From an uncultured Clostridia bacterium (lineage in GTDB: Bacteria; Bacillota; Clostridia; Christensenellales; Borkfalkiaceae): a stretch of DNA of 49,297 bases. Under the pieces are notes generated by a model. That model was given only the letters and a program-made list of their open reading frames with translations. It did no database searches and was not told where the DNA came from. Location of the stretch: assembly GCA_944367415.1 (NCBI GenBank), contig CALVWN010000045.1, positions 1 through 49,297 on the forward strand, given 5' to 3'. This document shows, in pieces, positions 41,087 to 49,297 of this stretch. How positions within the stretch are numbered: position 1 is the first letter of the stretch; the number at the start of each line of letters is the position of its first letter. Made by a program: the position numbers and the translations under genes.

Positions 41087-42742
41087 ATGGACGCCAAAAA
41101 GTACACAAAGCAGTTTATCCTGCCGCCCGGGCGCTGCATGGATTGGGCGGAAAAGCCGATGATCGGGCGCGCGCCGCTGTGGTGCAGCGTCGATCTGCGC
41201 GACGGCAACCAGGCGCTCATCGAGCCGATGGGGCTGGAGACCAAGCTGGAATTTTTCCGCCTGCTCGTGGAGATCGGCTTCAAGGAGATCGAAGTGGGTT
41301 TCCCCGCCGCGAGCGAGACGGAATACGACTTTCTGCGCGCCCTCATCGACCGCGGGCTCATTCCCGACGACGTGACCATTCAGGTGCTCACGCAGGCGCG
41401 CGAGCACATCATCCGCCGCACCTTCGACGCGATCGGAGGGGCGGAGAACGTCATCGTCCACGTCTACAATTCCACCTCCGTCGCCCAGCGCGAACAGGTG
41501 TTCCGCAAGAGCAAGGAGGAGATCAAGGCGATCGCCGTCGAGGGCGCGCGCCTGCTGAAGCAGCTCACCGACGCGGCGGGGGAGAAGTATCGCTTTGAGT
41601 ATTCGCCCGAGAGCTTTACGGGCACGGAGCCGGAGTACGCGCTCGAGGTGTGCAACGCCGTGCTCGATGTCTGGCAGCCGACGGCGGAGCGGAAGGCGAT
41701 TGTCAACCTGCCCGCCACCGTTGAAAATGCCATGCCGCACGTCTATGCCCAGCAGGTGGAGTATGTGCATAAGCACCTGAAGTACCGCGAGAACGTCGTT
41801 CTTTCCCTTCATCCGCACAACGACCGCGGGTGCGGCGTCGCCTCGGCGGAGTTCGGCATCCTCGCGGGTGCCGACCGCGTGGAGGGGACGCTGTTCGGCA
41901 ACGGCGAGCGCACGGGCAACTGCGACATCGTCACGCTCGCGATGAATCTCTTCTCGCAGGGCGTCGATCCCTGTCTCGACTTCTCCAATATGCCCTACGT
42001 CGCGGCGCTCTATCAGAGCTTCACCGATATGCGCATCTCTCCCCGCCAGCCGTACGCGGGCGAACTCGTGTTCGCGGCGTTCTCCGGTTCTCACCAGGAT
42101 GCCATCGCCAAGGGGATGCGTTTCCGCGAGGAGACGGGGCGCACCGTCTGGGACGTTCCCTATCTGCCCATCGATCCCAGGGATGTGGGCAGGGAGTACG
42201 AATCGGACGTCATCCGCATCAACTCGCAGTCGGGCAAGGGCGGCGTGGGGTATATCCTCGAACACGCCTTCGGCTTAAAGCTCCCCGCCCGCATGAAGGA
42301 GGCGGTCAGCTACGCCGTCAAGCACGAATCGGACGTGCTGCACAAGGAGCTGAAGGCGGAGGAGATCTTCGAGGTGTTCAGCCGCAGATTCCTCTCGCCG
42401 CGGTCGCATTTCTCGCTCGGCGAGGTGCATTACCGCCAGGAGAACGGCATCACGGCGCGCGTGCAGGTCGTCGAGGGGGACAGGACGACCCTCGTCGAGG
42501 CGACGGGCAACGGGCGTCTGGACGCCGTCTCCAACGCCCTCAAAAAGCATTTCGGCGTGCAGTACAACCTCACGGGCTACGAACAGCACGCGCTCTCGTC
42601 CGGTTCCTTCGCGCAGGCGATCTCCTATCTCGGCGTAGAGGCGAACGGCAGGACGTACTGGGGGGCGGGGGAGAACTCCGACATCACGATCGCGTCCGTG
42701 CAGGCGCTCGTGTCGGCGCTCAACAACCTGCTTGACGCATGA
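41087..42742 (+). CDS. leuA: 2-isopropylmalate synthase (actinobacterial/fungal type)
   Basis: A 551-residue LeuA, the first committed enzyme of leucine synthesis (2-ketoisovalerate plus acetyl-CoA). The start APLWCSVDLRDGNQALIEPM and VLSLHPHNDRGCGVA are the DRE-TIM catalytic motifs; GNGERTGNCDIVTLAMN follows. The C-terminal 150 residues form the regulatory domain for leucine feedback. The sequence style is that of the type found in yeast and actinobacteria. AAGGAGG is 6 nt before ATG 41087. It overlaps queH by ATGA. Confidence 0.95.
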   Translation: MDAKKYTKQFILPPGRCMDWAEKPMIGRAPLWCSVDLRDGNQALIEPMGLETKLEFFRLLVEIGFKEIEVGFPAASETEYDFLRALIDRGLIPDDVTIQVLTQAREHIIRRTFDAIGGAENVIVHVYNSTSVAQREQVFRKSKEEIKAIAVEGARLLKQLTDAAGEKYRFEYSPESFTGTEPEYALEVCNAVLDVWQPTAERKAIVNLPATVENAMPHVYAQQVEYVHKHLKYRENVVLSLHPHNDRGCGVASAEFGILAGADRVEGTLFGNGERTGNCDIVTLAMNLFSQGVDPCLDFSNMPYVAALYQSFTDMRISPRQPYAGELVFAAFSGSHQDAIAKGMRFREETGRTVWDVPYLPIDPRDVGREYESDVIRINSQSGKGGVGYILEHAFGLKLPARMKEAVSYAVKHESDVLHKELKAEEIFEVFSRRFLSPRSHFSLGEVHYRQENGITARVQVVEGDRTTLVEATGNGRLDAVSNALKKHFGVQYNLTGYEQHALSSGSFAQAISYLGVEANGRTYWGAGENSDITIASVQALVSALNNLLDA

Positions 42743-43332
42743 ACGCCGTCAATTACGATGCCGTCATGCAGCGGCTTCTGGAGGAGGCGCAGGGAAAGCG
42801 CCTTCTGCTGCACGCCTGCTGCGCGCCCTGTTCCTCGTATTGCCTGTGCGAGACGGCGCCCAAAGTTCAGACGACGGTGTTTTTCTACAATCCCAACATG
42901 GACAGCGCGGAGGAATACGAAAAGCGCCTTTCGGAGCTTCGCCGCCTGCTCGCCGTGACCCATCAGGCGGATGTTCTGGAATCGGGCTACCGTCACGAGG
43001 ATTTTGATGCCGTCGCGCGCGGATATGAGCAGGAGAAGGAGGGCGGCGCGCGCTGCGAGCGGTGCTTTCGGCTGCGCCTTTTCGAGACGGCGCGGCAGGC
43101 GAAGGCGGGCGGCTACGACTACTTTGCGACGACGCTCACCGTCTCGCCCATGAAGAACGCTCCCCTCATCAACCGCATCGGGTATGAGGCGGCGGAGGCG
43201 TTCGGGGTGGAATACCTGCCCACCGACTTCAAAAAGCGGGGCGGCTATCAGATCTCCGTCCGCCTCTCGAAGGAATACGGACTGTACCGCCAGAACTACT
43301 GCGGCTGTATCTATTCCAAACCAAGATCATGA
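42739..43332 (+). CDS. queH: Epoxyqueuosine reductase QueH
   Basis: A 197-residue QueH (DUF208), which reduces epoxyqueuosine to queuosine in tRNA. The Cys motifs HACCAPCSSYC, ARCERCFRLRL and YCGC supply the iron-sulfur and auxiliary metal ligands. It is translated by overlap with leuA and would therefore follow the leucine T-box, although it has no role in leucine synthesis. Confidence 0.93.
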   Translation: MNAVNYDAVMQRLLEEAQGKRLLLHACCAPCSSYCLCETAPKVQTTVFFYNPNMDSAEEYEKRLSELRRLLAVTHQADVLESGYRHEDFDAVARGYEQEKEGGARCERCFRLRLFETARQAKAGGYDYFATTLTVSPMKNAPLINRIGYEAAEAFGVEYLPTDFKKRGGYQISVRLSKEYGLYRQNYCGCIYSKPRS

Positions 43333-43334
43333 GA

Positions 43335-43362
43335 AAGATCCCTGCCGTGCGGCAGGGATCTT
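43335..43362. terminator. Bidirectional terminator between convergent queH and the flavodoxin-like gene
   Basis: Perfect 13-bp stem AAGATCCCTGCCG / CGGCAGGGATCTT with a 2-nt loop; short T-runs on both strands. Confidence 0.75.
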
Positions 43363-43363
43363 G

Positions 43364-43876
43364 TTATATCCGGGAAAGCAGGGGCGCGAGAAAGGCTTCG
43401 TCCGTAAAGTCGGTGTCTTTGCCGTAGCACTCCATGAAGGTGCGCATCCACGCCTCCTCGTACTGCGCGGGGTCTTTGCCCTTGAGCATCGCGTGCAGCA
43501 TCCTGCAGAGTAGCCTGTCGCCCGTCGTGAGCGCGGAGAAGCGCATCGCGCCCCTTCCGTAGAAGAGCGTCTTGCCGGGGAGACGGCGGCGGAGCAGGGC
43601 GAGCGTCGCGTCGTCCGCGGGGGATAATCCCTGCGCGAACACGGTGACTTGCTTACCCTCCAGCTTCCGCGCGTATTTTTTGAGAAACTTCTCGCAGCCG
43701 AGGCGGGAGGCGTACACGGCGCAGAAGAGGATGACGGCGTCGGCATCGCCGAGGAGAGCGGCGCCCTCTTTGAGGGGATGGGGGGTAAGCCCCGTCTGCT
43801 TGCAGAATAATTCTGCGTAGCGCCGGGACGAGCCGTACTTGCTTATATAGAGCACGAGTGCGCGGTTGTGCTGCAT
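43364..43876 (-). CDS. Flavodoxin-like protein
   Basis: A 170-residue protein with a flavodoxin fold: LVLYISKYGSSRRYAELF is the FMN phosphate-loop region (cf. the T-x-T-x-T loop), and DADAVILFCAVYASRLG the second flavin loop. It resembles the Flavodoxin_5/HemG-like group; the electron-transfer partner is unknown. ATG 43876 has GGAGTG about 6 nt upstream; an in-frame GTG at 43885 is the alternative. It is the last gene of a three-gene minus-strand run with the phospholipase C-like and YggS genes. Confidence 0.8.
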   Translation of the reverse strand: MQHNRALVLYISKYGSSRRYAELFCKQTGLTPHPLKEGAALLGDADAVILFCAVYASRLGCEKFLKKYARKLEGKQVTVFAQGLSPADDATLALLRRRLPGKTLFYGRGAMRFSALTTGDRLLCRMLHAMLKGKDPAQYEEAWMRTFMECYGKDTDFTDEAFLAPLLSRI

Positions 43877-43881
43877 ATGTT

Positions 43882-44769
43882 TCACTCCGAAAGGTGTTTT
43901 CCCGTCAGGAGATGACGGTCGAATTGTTCCCGCGGGAGGTTCGCTCCGCCGAGGGCGTCCGTAAAGAGCAGCATCTTCCAGGTGCTCTCCGAGACGGCAC
44001 GTTCGAACAGATCGTCCGCCGACTTGACGGGCGGGAGCGCGCTGTCCGCGTTGGCGGCGCGCTCGAACGCTTCTCCCGAGAGGATGGCGTGATCGGGTTC
44101 CCGCGCGGGGTAAAAACAGGATAGCCCGTGGATGTGGAAGAGCCGGTCGAAGCGGTACCAATTCCGATGGGACGTATAGCACTTTTTGTGGAAAAAGGCG
44201 AGATAGCGGCGGAAGTTGTCGATGCCGCCGAAGAGGATGCGCCCCGTCATGGGCGTCCTGCCCAGCGCCGTCGTCGCCTGCATCCACAGGGCGAGCAGCG
44301 CGTCGTTTTTGCATTGCCTGAGATCGGGGAAGGGATAGCGCTGCGCCTCGCGCCTCTGCAGTTTGCGCGCAAAGTAGACGTCCCAGTCGTTCTCCATGCG
44401 CTGGTGCTCCCGCTTGTGGAGCTTGTTTTGTTCAAGATAGCGGTAGACGAAGGGGTGGAAGGCAACGTCCGCGCAGTAGTGCGTGACGTAGCCCAGACAG
44501 TACGCCGTCGCAAATGCGCGCTCCTCGTCGGTGAGGGTGGGGAGAATGGCGACAAACGCCGAGAACAGCTCGTAGACGGCGTTGCGATGCAGGTATTTTC
44601 CGAGGTTGCCCTCCGTGCGGTTCGCCTTGCGGGCGAAGAAGAACATATCGGGGCCTTGCGCGCCGAGAAAGTATGCTTCGGGGGCGGCGTCCGTGATGGC
44701 TTTGAGTTGATCGGGAAGGCGCTTCGCCGCCTCTTGGGCGATGAGCGCGTGCGTGATGGAAGATGGCAT
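43882..44769 (-). CDS. Zinc-dependent phospholipase C family protein
   Basis: A 295-residue protein resembling the clostridial zinc phospholipase C/S1-P1 nuclease-like family. The His/Asp motifs THALIAQEAAK, LGAQGPDMFFF and YVTHYCADVAFHPFV match the metal-binding pattern. There is no signal peptide, so it is probably intracellular and its substrate may not be phospholipid. It lies between YggS and the flavodoxin-like gene with short gaps. Confidence 0.8.
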   Translation of the reverse strand: MPSSITHALIAQEAAKRLPDQLKAITDAAPEAYFLGAQGPDMFFFARKANRTEGNLGKYLHRNAVYELFSAFVAILPTLTDEERAFATAYCLGYVTHYCADVAFHPFVYRYLEQNKLHKREHQRMENDWDVYFARKLQRREAQRYPFPDLRQCKNDALLALWMQATTALGRTPMTGRILFGGIDNFRRYLAFFHKKCYTSHRNWYRFDRLFHIHGLSCFYPAREPDHAILSGEAFERAANADSALPPVKSADDLFERAVSESTWKMLLFTDALGGANLPREQFDRHLLTGKHLSE

Positions 44770-44797
44770 AGTGTCAGAATGTGCGCAGGCGTGCGCG

Positions 44798-45472
44798 TTA
44801 TGCGTTCGGGTAGCGGCGCTCGCCGAAGAGCGCCGTGCCGAGGCGGATCATGTTGGAGCCGTGGGCGAGGCAGAGTTCCCAGTCCCCGCTCATGCCCATC
44901 GAGAGATGGACGATATTTTCATCCTGCGTCCGCGCGCGGTCGTAGAGGGCGCGCATCTCGTCGGCAAGGGAGGCGAGCAGCCGCTCATCGTCCGAGAGGG
45001 GGAGCATCGCCATGAACCCGCGCACGCGCAGCCCCTGTACGGTGCGCAGACGCTCGTAGGCGGGGTAGGCTTCGGCGAGCGAATAGCCGCTCTTGGACAG
45101 CTCGCTGCCGATGTTTACCTCGATGAGGACGTCCGTCATGATCCCCGCGCGCACGCTGCGTGCGGACAGTTCGGCGGCGAGTTCGTCGCGGTCGAGGGAG
45201 TGGATGAGACAGGTCTTGCCGATAAGGTACTTCACCTTGTTGGTCTGCAGGTGTCCGATAAAGTGGCGGTTGCCGCCCTTTATAAGGTGGAACTTGTCGC
45301 GGAACTCCTGCACTTTGTTTTCGCCGATGTCGGTGATGCCGGCGGCGATCGCCTCGTTGATCTCCTCCGGCGTGCGCGTCTTGGTCGCGGCGACCAGCGT
45401 GACCGGTTCGCCGAAACAGTTGCCCGCGGCGATCTTTTTGAGATAGGTCGTTACGTTTTCCGCAATGCTCAT
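44798..45472 (-). CDS. YggS family pyridoxal phosphate homeostasis protein
   Basis: A 224-residue PLP-binding TIM-barrel protein. The PLP lysine is in LVAATKTRTPEEI, followed by GENKVQE, HFIGHLQTNKVKYL and SMGMSGD. Homologues balance vitamin B6 and amino-acid pools. ATG 45472 follows a consensus promoter by only nine bases, leaving almost no 5' leader and no Shine-Dalgarno sequence. Confidence 0.93.
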   Translation of the reverse strand: MSIAENVTTYLKKIAAGNCFGEPVTLVAATKTRTPEEINEAIAAGITDIGENKVQEFRDKFHLIKGGNRHFIGHLQTNKVKYLIGKTCLIHSLDRDELAAELSARSVRAGIMTDVLIEVNIGSELSKSGYSLAEAYPAYERLRTVQGLRVRGFMAMLPLSDDERLLASLADEMRALYDRARTQDENIVHLSMGMSGDWELCLAHGSNMIRLGTALFGERRYPNA

Positions 45473-45481
45473 AGCATCTCT

Positions 45482-45510
45482 ATTATAGCGCGACGGGCGC
45501 ACGCTGTCAA
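45482..45510 (-). promoter_or_regulatory. Promoter for yggS
   Basis: Minus strand TTGACA (45510-45505), 17 bp, TATAAT (45487-45482), both perfect. The ATG is 9 nt after the -10 box. Confidence 0.85.
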
Positions 45511-45512
45511 CG

Positions 45513-45556
45513 GGAAAGAGGCGCGGCGCGGGAATTTTCCCGCGCCGCGCCCTTTC
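45513..45556 (-). terminator. Long hairpin ending the leuCDB operon
   Basis: Perfect 15-bp stem GGCGCGGCGCGGGAA / TTCCCGCGCCGCGCC, extended by GAAAG/CTTTC past a one-base bulge. It lacks a T-run. It lies between leuB and the yggS promoter. Confidence 0.65.
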
Positions 45557-45574
45557 GGAGGAATGTTGAAAAAT

Positions 45575-46651
45575 TCAGATATGTTCCGCGATGCGGCGCG
45601 CCATCTCGCGGCAGCCGATCTGTTTCGTGCCTTCCGAGAAGATATCCGCCGTGCGCCAGCCCTCGGCGAGCGTCTCTTCGACGGCGTGCTCGACGGCGGC
45701 GTACTCCTTCTGCATCCCGAAGGAGTCGCGCAGCATCATGGCGGCGGCGAGGATGGTCGCGATGGGGTTGGCGATGTCGCGCCCCGCGATGTCGGGCGCC
45801 GAGCCGTGGATGGGTTCATACAGCCCGCACGTCGTGTCGCCGAGCGACGAGGAGGCGAGCATCCCGATGGAGCCGGTCACCTGCGCCGCCTCGTCCGAGA
45901 GGATGTCCCCGAACAGATTGGAGGTGAGCAGAACGTCGAACTGCGCGGGATCTTTGACGATCTGCATGGCGGCGTTGTCGACGAGCATATCGGTGACGGT
46001 CACGTCGGGGTAGTATTTTCCCGCATACGCGTGCACCGTTTTGCGCCACAGGCGGGAGGATTCCAGCACATTCGCCTTGTCCACCGAGATGATGCGCCCC
46101 GAGCGGCGTCTTGCAAGCTCGCACGCGATGCGCGTGATGCGCTCGATCTCGCGTTCGGAATACTTCTCGGTATCCCATGCCGTCTCTCCCATGACTGCGT
46201 CGCTGCCCTTGCCGCGTTCGCCGAAGTAGATGCCGCCCGTCAGCTCGCGCACGACGACGATCTCCACGCCGCCCGCGACGAGTTCTCTTCTGAGCGGAGA
46301 GGCGTCCGCGAGCGCTTTCCACAGCTTGGCGGGGCGGATATTGGAGTACAGGCCCATTGCCTTGCGGATGCCCAGGAGTCCCTTTTCGGGGCGCTTGTCG
46401 CCCGGGAGGGTATCCCATTTCGGCCCGCCGACGGCGCCGAGCAGCACGGAGTCGGAGGAAAGACAGCGCTCCACCGTGTGCGCGGGAAGCGGTTCGCCGC
46501 ACGCGTCGATGGCGCATCCGCCCATGAGCAGCGGCTCGAAGGTAAACGTATGCGAAAAGCGGTCTGCGACGGCGCGGAGCACTTCCACGGCGCCCGCCGT
46601 GATCTCGGGGCCGATGCCGTCGCCCGCCAGAACTGCGATGTGCTTGTTCAT
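45575..46651 (-). CDS. leuB: 3-isopropylmalate dehydrogenase
   Basis: A 358-residue LeuB, oxidising 3-isopropylmalate with NAD. The motifs [48 protein letters not shown] and [11 protein letters not shown] are complete. ATG 46651 overlaps the leuD stop. The upstream site is weak (GGCGGGCGG), so translation is likely coupled. Confidence 0.95.
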   Translation of the reverse strand: MNKHIAVLAGDGIGPEITAGAVEVLRAVADRFSHTFTFEPLLMGGCAIDACGEPLPAHTVERCLSSDSVLLGAVGGPKWDTLPGDKRPEKGLLGIRKAMGLYSNIRPAKLWKALADASPLRRELVAGGVEIVVVRELTGGIYFGERGKGSDAVMGETAWDTEKYSEREIERITRIACELARRRSGRIISVDKANVLESSRLWRKTVHAYAGKYYPDVTVTDMLVDNAAMQIVKDPAQFDVLLTSNLFGDILSDEAAQVTGSIGMLASSSLGDTTCGLYEPIHGSAPDIAGRDIANPIATILAAAMMLRDSFGMQKEYAAVEHAVEETLAEGWRTADIFSEGTKQIGCREMARRIAEHI

Positions 46652-47145
46652 GTTGTACCGCCCGCCTTTTTCAGACTTTTCATCAGTCCGCCCGCGTCGA
46701 TGATATGTTGGATGAAGGGCGGGAAGGGATGCGCCTGAAAGCGCGCCCCCGTCGTCTCGTTGCAGATGACGCCCGTCGCAAGATCGCAGGAGAGCACGTC
46801 GCCCGCGCGGATGTTTGCGACCGCTTCGGGACATTCTAAAATGGGAAGCCCGATGTTGATGCTGTTGCGGTAGAAGATGCGCGCGAACGTGTTCGCGATG
46901 ACGAGGGAGACGCCGCTTTCCTTGATGGCGATGGGGGCGTGCTCGCGCGAAGAGCCGCAGCCGAAGTTATCCTCGGCGACGATGATGTCCCCCGGTTTCA
47001 CGTTTTTCACGAAGTCGGGGTCGATATCCTCCATGCAGTGGGCGGCAAGCTCCTGCCCGGACGCCGTGTTGAGGTAGCGCGCCGGGATGATGACGTCGGT
47101 GTCGACGTCGCTGCCGTATCTGTGGACGGTGCCGTGAATGGTCAT
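46648..47145 (-). CDS. leuD: 3-isopropylmalate dehydratase small subunit
   Basis: A 165-residue LeuD of the short (type 2) form: [30 protein letters not shown] and [14 protein letters not shown] are visible. With LeuC it isomerises 2- to 3-isopropylmalate. It overlaps both leuC and leuB by ATGA. Confidence 0.96.
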   Translation of the reverse strand: MTIHGTVHRYGSDVDTDVIIPARYLNTASGQELAAHCMEDIDPDFVKNVKPGDIIVAEDNFGCGSSREHAPIAIKESGVSLVIANTFARIFYRNSINIGLPILECPEAVANIRAGDVLSCDLATGVICNETTGARFQAHPFPPFIQHIIDAGGLMKSLKKAGGTT

Positions 47146-48398
47146 GCAAGAACCTCCTTTGCCGTCGCCAGCCTGCCCATGACCGCGCTCGCCGCGGCGG
47201 TGTAGGGGGAGGCGAGATAGACTTCGCTCGTGATATGTCCCATGCGACCCACAAAATTGCGGTTGGTCGTGGAGACGCAGCGCTCGTGGTCGGCGAGGAT
47301 GCCCATGTGCCCGCCGAGGCAGGGGCCGCAGGTGGGGGTGGAGACCACCGCGCCCGCGCGGATAAAGCCCTCCAAAAGCCCCTCTTTCATTGCCTGCAGA
47401 TAGATCTCCTGCGTGGCGGGGATGATGATGCAGCGCACGTTTTTGGCGACCTTTCTGCCCGCGAGTACCTCGTGCGCCTGCCTGAGGTCTGAGATTCGCC
47501 CGTTGGTGCAGGAGCCGATGACCACCTGGTCGATGGCGATGTTTTCCCATGACGTATGCGTGTTTTCGGGCAAATGGGGGAAGGCGACGGTGGGCGCGAG
47601 CGCGCCGAGATCGATCTCATACGTCGCGTCGTAGTGCGCGTCGGCGTCCGCTTCGAACACGCGCACGGGGCGGCGGAAGCGCCCCTCCATGTAGGCGAGC
47701 GTCTGTTCGTCGACGGGGAAGATGCCGTTCTTCGCGCCCGCCTCGATCGCCATATTGCAGACGGTGAAGCGGTCGTCCATCGAGAGGGAGGCGACGCCGT
47801 CGCCCGTAAATTCCATGCTCTTGTAGAGCGCGCCGTCCACGCCGATCATGCCGATGATGTGCAGGATGAGATCTTTTCCCGTCACGAAGGGGGGGAGGGC
47901 GCCGTGCAGCACGAAGTGCAGCGCGGCGGGTACCTTGAACCAGCATTTGTTCGTCATCATGGCGGCGGCGAGGTCGGTGGAGCCGACGCCTGTCGAAAAG
48001 GCGCCCAGTGCGCCGTAGGTGCAGGTATGGCTGTCCGCGCCGATCACGCAGTCGCCCGCGCCGACCAGCCCCTGTTCGGGCAGCAGGGCGTGTTCGATGC
48101 CCATTGTGCCCACGTCGAAGAAGTGCTCCACCCCCTCGCGGAGGGCGAACGCGCGCGTGCATTTGACCTGGCACGCCGCCTTGATGTCTTTGTTGGGCGT
48201 GAAGTGATCCATGACGAGCGCCACTTTTTGCCGGTCTTTGACGTGTCCGCCCGCCTTTTCCACCTCGCGGATGGCGACGGGTGCCGTGATGTCGTTGGCG
48301 AGGGCGAGATCGAGTTCCGCCTCGATGAGCTGCCCCGCGCAGACGTCGTCAAGCCCCGCGTGCGCCGCAAGGATCTTCTGCGTCATCGTCATACCCAT
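47142..48398 (-). CDS. leuC: 3-isopropylmalate dehydratase large subunit
   Basis: A 418-residue LeuC of the type 2 (homoaconitase-like) form. The 4Fe-4S ligands are in [20 protein letters not shown] and [15 protein letters not shown] 48398 is chosen because AAAGGAG (48414-48408) lies 9 nt upstream. It is the first gene of leuCDB and is divergent from the LysR-type gene. Confidence 0.95.
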   Translation of the reverse strand: MGMTMTQKILAAHAGLDDVCAGQLIEAELDLALANDITAPVAIREVEKAGGHVKDRQKVALVMDHFTPNKDIKAACQVKCTRAFALREGVEHFFDVGTMGIEHALLPEQGLVGAGDCVIGADSHTCTYGALGAFSTGVGSTDLAAAMMTNKCWFKVPAALHFVLHGALPPFVTGKDLILHIIGMIGVDGALYKSMEFTGDGVASLSMDDRFTVCNMAIEAGAKNGIFPVDEQTLAYMEGRFRRPVRVFEADADAHYDATYEIDLGALAPTVAFPHLPENTHTSWENIAIDQVVIGSCTNGRISDLRQAHEVLAGRKVAKNVRCIIIPATQEIYLQAMKEGLLEGFIRAGAVVSTPTCGPCLGGHMGILADHERCVSTTNRNFVGRMGHITSEVYLASPYTAAASAVMGRLATAKEVLA

Positions 48399-48427
48399 TT
48401 TCCTGCGCTCCTTTTTTCGCATATTTC

Positions 48428-48464
48428 TTGACAAAGTATAACATATGTGTTATACTTTCGTCAA
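48428..48464. promoter_or_regulatory. Fully overlapping divergent promoters of leuC (minus) and the LysR-type gene (plus)
   Basis: Plus: TTGACA (48428-48433), 17 bp, TATACT (48451-48456). Minus: TTGACG (48464-48459), 18 bp, TATACT (48440-48435). Each -10 box lies in the other promoter's spacer. Confidence 0.85.
48435..48456. promoter_or_regulatory. Candidate operator palindrome at leuC/lysR
   Basis: Perfect inverted repeat AGTATAAC - ATATGT - GTTATACT containing both -10 boxes. It is a plausible binding site for the adjacent LysR-type protein. Confidence 0.6.
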
Positions 48465-48512
48465 TCATTTGAAAAACGAATTATTACATAGGAGTAATCG
48501 AAAAAACGAATT

Positions 48513-49297
48513 GTGAATACCGAGAGCTTGCGGACATTTTTGTTGGTTGCCAAACTGAAGAACTTCACGCGGGTCGCGGAACAGCTGTTCATCGCGCAAT
48601 CTACGGTCACCAACCGCATCGCGGAGCTGGAGCGCGAGCTTGCGGCAAAACTGCTGCGGCGGGATACCCGCAACGTCGCGCTCACCGAGCAGGGGAAGGC
48701 GTTCTGCGAATACGCGCGCCGCATCGTGGAGATGGAGGACGCCTGCATCGCCGCCGTCAAAGGGGGCAAGCGGCAGGTGCGCATCGGGGCGGTCAACGCC
48801 GTCTATGAGGGCGCGCTCAAACAGCGCATCCTGGAGGGCATCGCGCAGGGGAAGATGTACCGCGTCACCATCGGGCACACCTCGGGACTTTTGGAGATGC
48901 TCTGGGACGGACTTCTGGACGTCGCCTATGTCTATCAGGATATCCGCCGCTCGGGGTACTCGTGCAAGCTCTTTTCGGAGGACGAGCTTGTCTTTCTGGT
49001 GCGCGCGGACAGGAACGGCTTCCCGCACGGCATCCGCAGGGAGCAGCTCTCCGAGAGCCCATGCGCCATGTGCAATTTCTCGCTGCAGGAGATCGGCTCC
49101 TATCTCCGGGAACTGTTCCCGGCGGGCAAGCTCTTTCCCTTCGAGGTGGATAATTCCAACAAGGTCAAAGATTACCTCGCGGCGGGGCTCGGGTACGCCT
49201 TTCTGCCGCGCGGCATGGTGCAGGAGGAGCTGGCGAGCGGACAATTTGCCGAGATCGCGCCCGTCGATTTCAAACGCATGATCCTGCCGAGTTACCG
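48513..49297 (+). CDS. LysR family transcriptional regulator (3' end outside the window)
   Basis: The frame opens at GTG 48513 and runs 261 codons to the window edge without a stop. It starts with a LysR winged HTH: SLRTFLLVAKLKNFTRVAEQ, then LFIAQSTVTNRIAELEREL, LLRRDTRNVALTEQGK. An effector-binding domain with the usual RIGAVNAVY entry follows. Divergence from leuCDB suggests it controls them, probably sensing 2-isopropylmalate or a related acid (inference from LysR-type regulators of leu/ilv genes). The GTG start is poorly spaced from the purine tract AGGAG (48490-48494). Confidence 0.88.
   Translation, partial: MNTESLRTFLLVAKLKNFTRVAEQLFIAQSTVTNRIAELERELAAKLLRRDTRNVALTEQGKAFCEYARRIVEMEDACIAAVKGGKRQVRIGAVNAVYEGALKQRILEGIAQGKMYRVTIGHTSGLLEMLWDGLLDVAYVYQDIRRSGYSCKLFSEDELVFLVRADRNGFPHGIRREQLSESPCAMCNFSLQEIGSYLRELFPAGKLFPFEVDNSNKVKDYLAAGLGYAFLPRGMVQEELASGQFAEIAPVDFKRMILPSY

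Noticed and set aside
44741..46738. A 665-codon plus-strand frame opposite yggS and leuB
   Set aside because: It crosses two clear genes and their promoter; shadow of codon bias.

Overview
The window is a GC-rich bacterial chromosome segment whose gene order is that of the Firmicutes, class Clostridia. Four groups point there: the yqfC-yqfD-phoH-pgpH-ybeY-era-yqzL-recO block, a ywmB-like gene next to a SpoIIQ-like LytM gene, a leucine T-box, and ruvX followed by a DUF1292 gene. YqfC, YqfD, YwmB and SpoIIQ-type genes suggest an endospore former or a descendant of one. High GC with this set would fit a Christensenellales-like gut lineage, but that is an inference. I see no prophage, transposase, integrase or CRISPR array.

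Layout. 1-115: two methionine tRNAs on the minus strand. 340-5482: translation and RNA-modification genes (tilS fused in frame to hpt, prmA, rsmE, mtaB, a HIT protein). 5546-6692: ywmB-like and SpoIIQ-like genes. 6810-13801: an island of poorly recognisable envelope proteins around a nucleotidyltransferase and an asparaginase. 13899-20166: the yqf/era/recO block, interrupted before yqzL by a repeat-rich spacer. 20238-23252: nadA-nadB-nadC. 23479-28590: a 1703-residue lipoprotein, followed by about 400 bp of REP-like palindromes. 29205-32632: rpmG-secE-nusG-rplK-rplA-rplJ-rplL with L1 and L10 regulatory leaders, not followed by rpoB. 33074-38860: a cyclophilin-like lipoprotein, unknown genes and a second Cys/His-rich repeat lipoprotein. 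38920-40769: ruvX, DUF1292, a PerR-like regulator and rubrerythrin. 40786-43332: T-box, leuA, queH. 43364-45472 (minus): flavodoxin-like, zinc phospholipase C-like and YggS genes. 45575-48398 (minus): leuC-leuD-leuB, divergent from a LysR-type regulator that runs off the window.

How it works together. Leucine synthesis is split: leuA (with queH) is read behind a T-box whose specifier codon is CTC (Leu), while leuCDB is a separate operon sharing one fully overlapping promoter/operator with its LysR neighbour. Most genes overlap by ATGA and form tight operons. About eighteen promoters can be read directly, and nearly all have exactly 17 bp between a TTGACA-like and a TATAAT-like box. Several of them (prmA, yqfC, ruvX, yggS) place the predicted transcription start at or within a few bases of the start codon, which predicts leaderless or nearly leaderless mRNAs. 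The most distinctive signals are this leaderless set, the tilS-hpt fusion with a strong internal ribosome binding site, the face-to-face leuC/lysR promoters, regulatory signals embedded in terminators, and the two large Cys/His-module lipoproteins.
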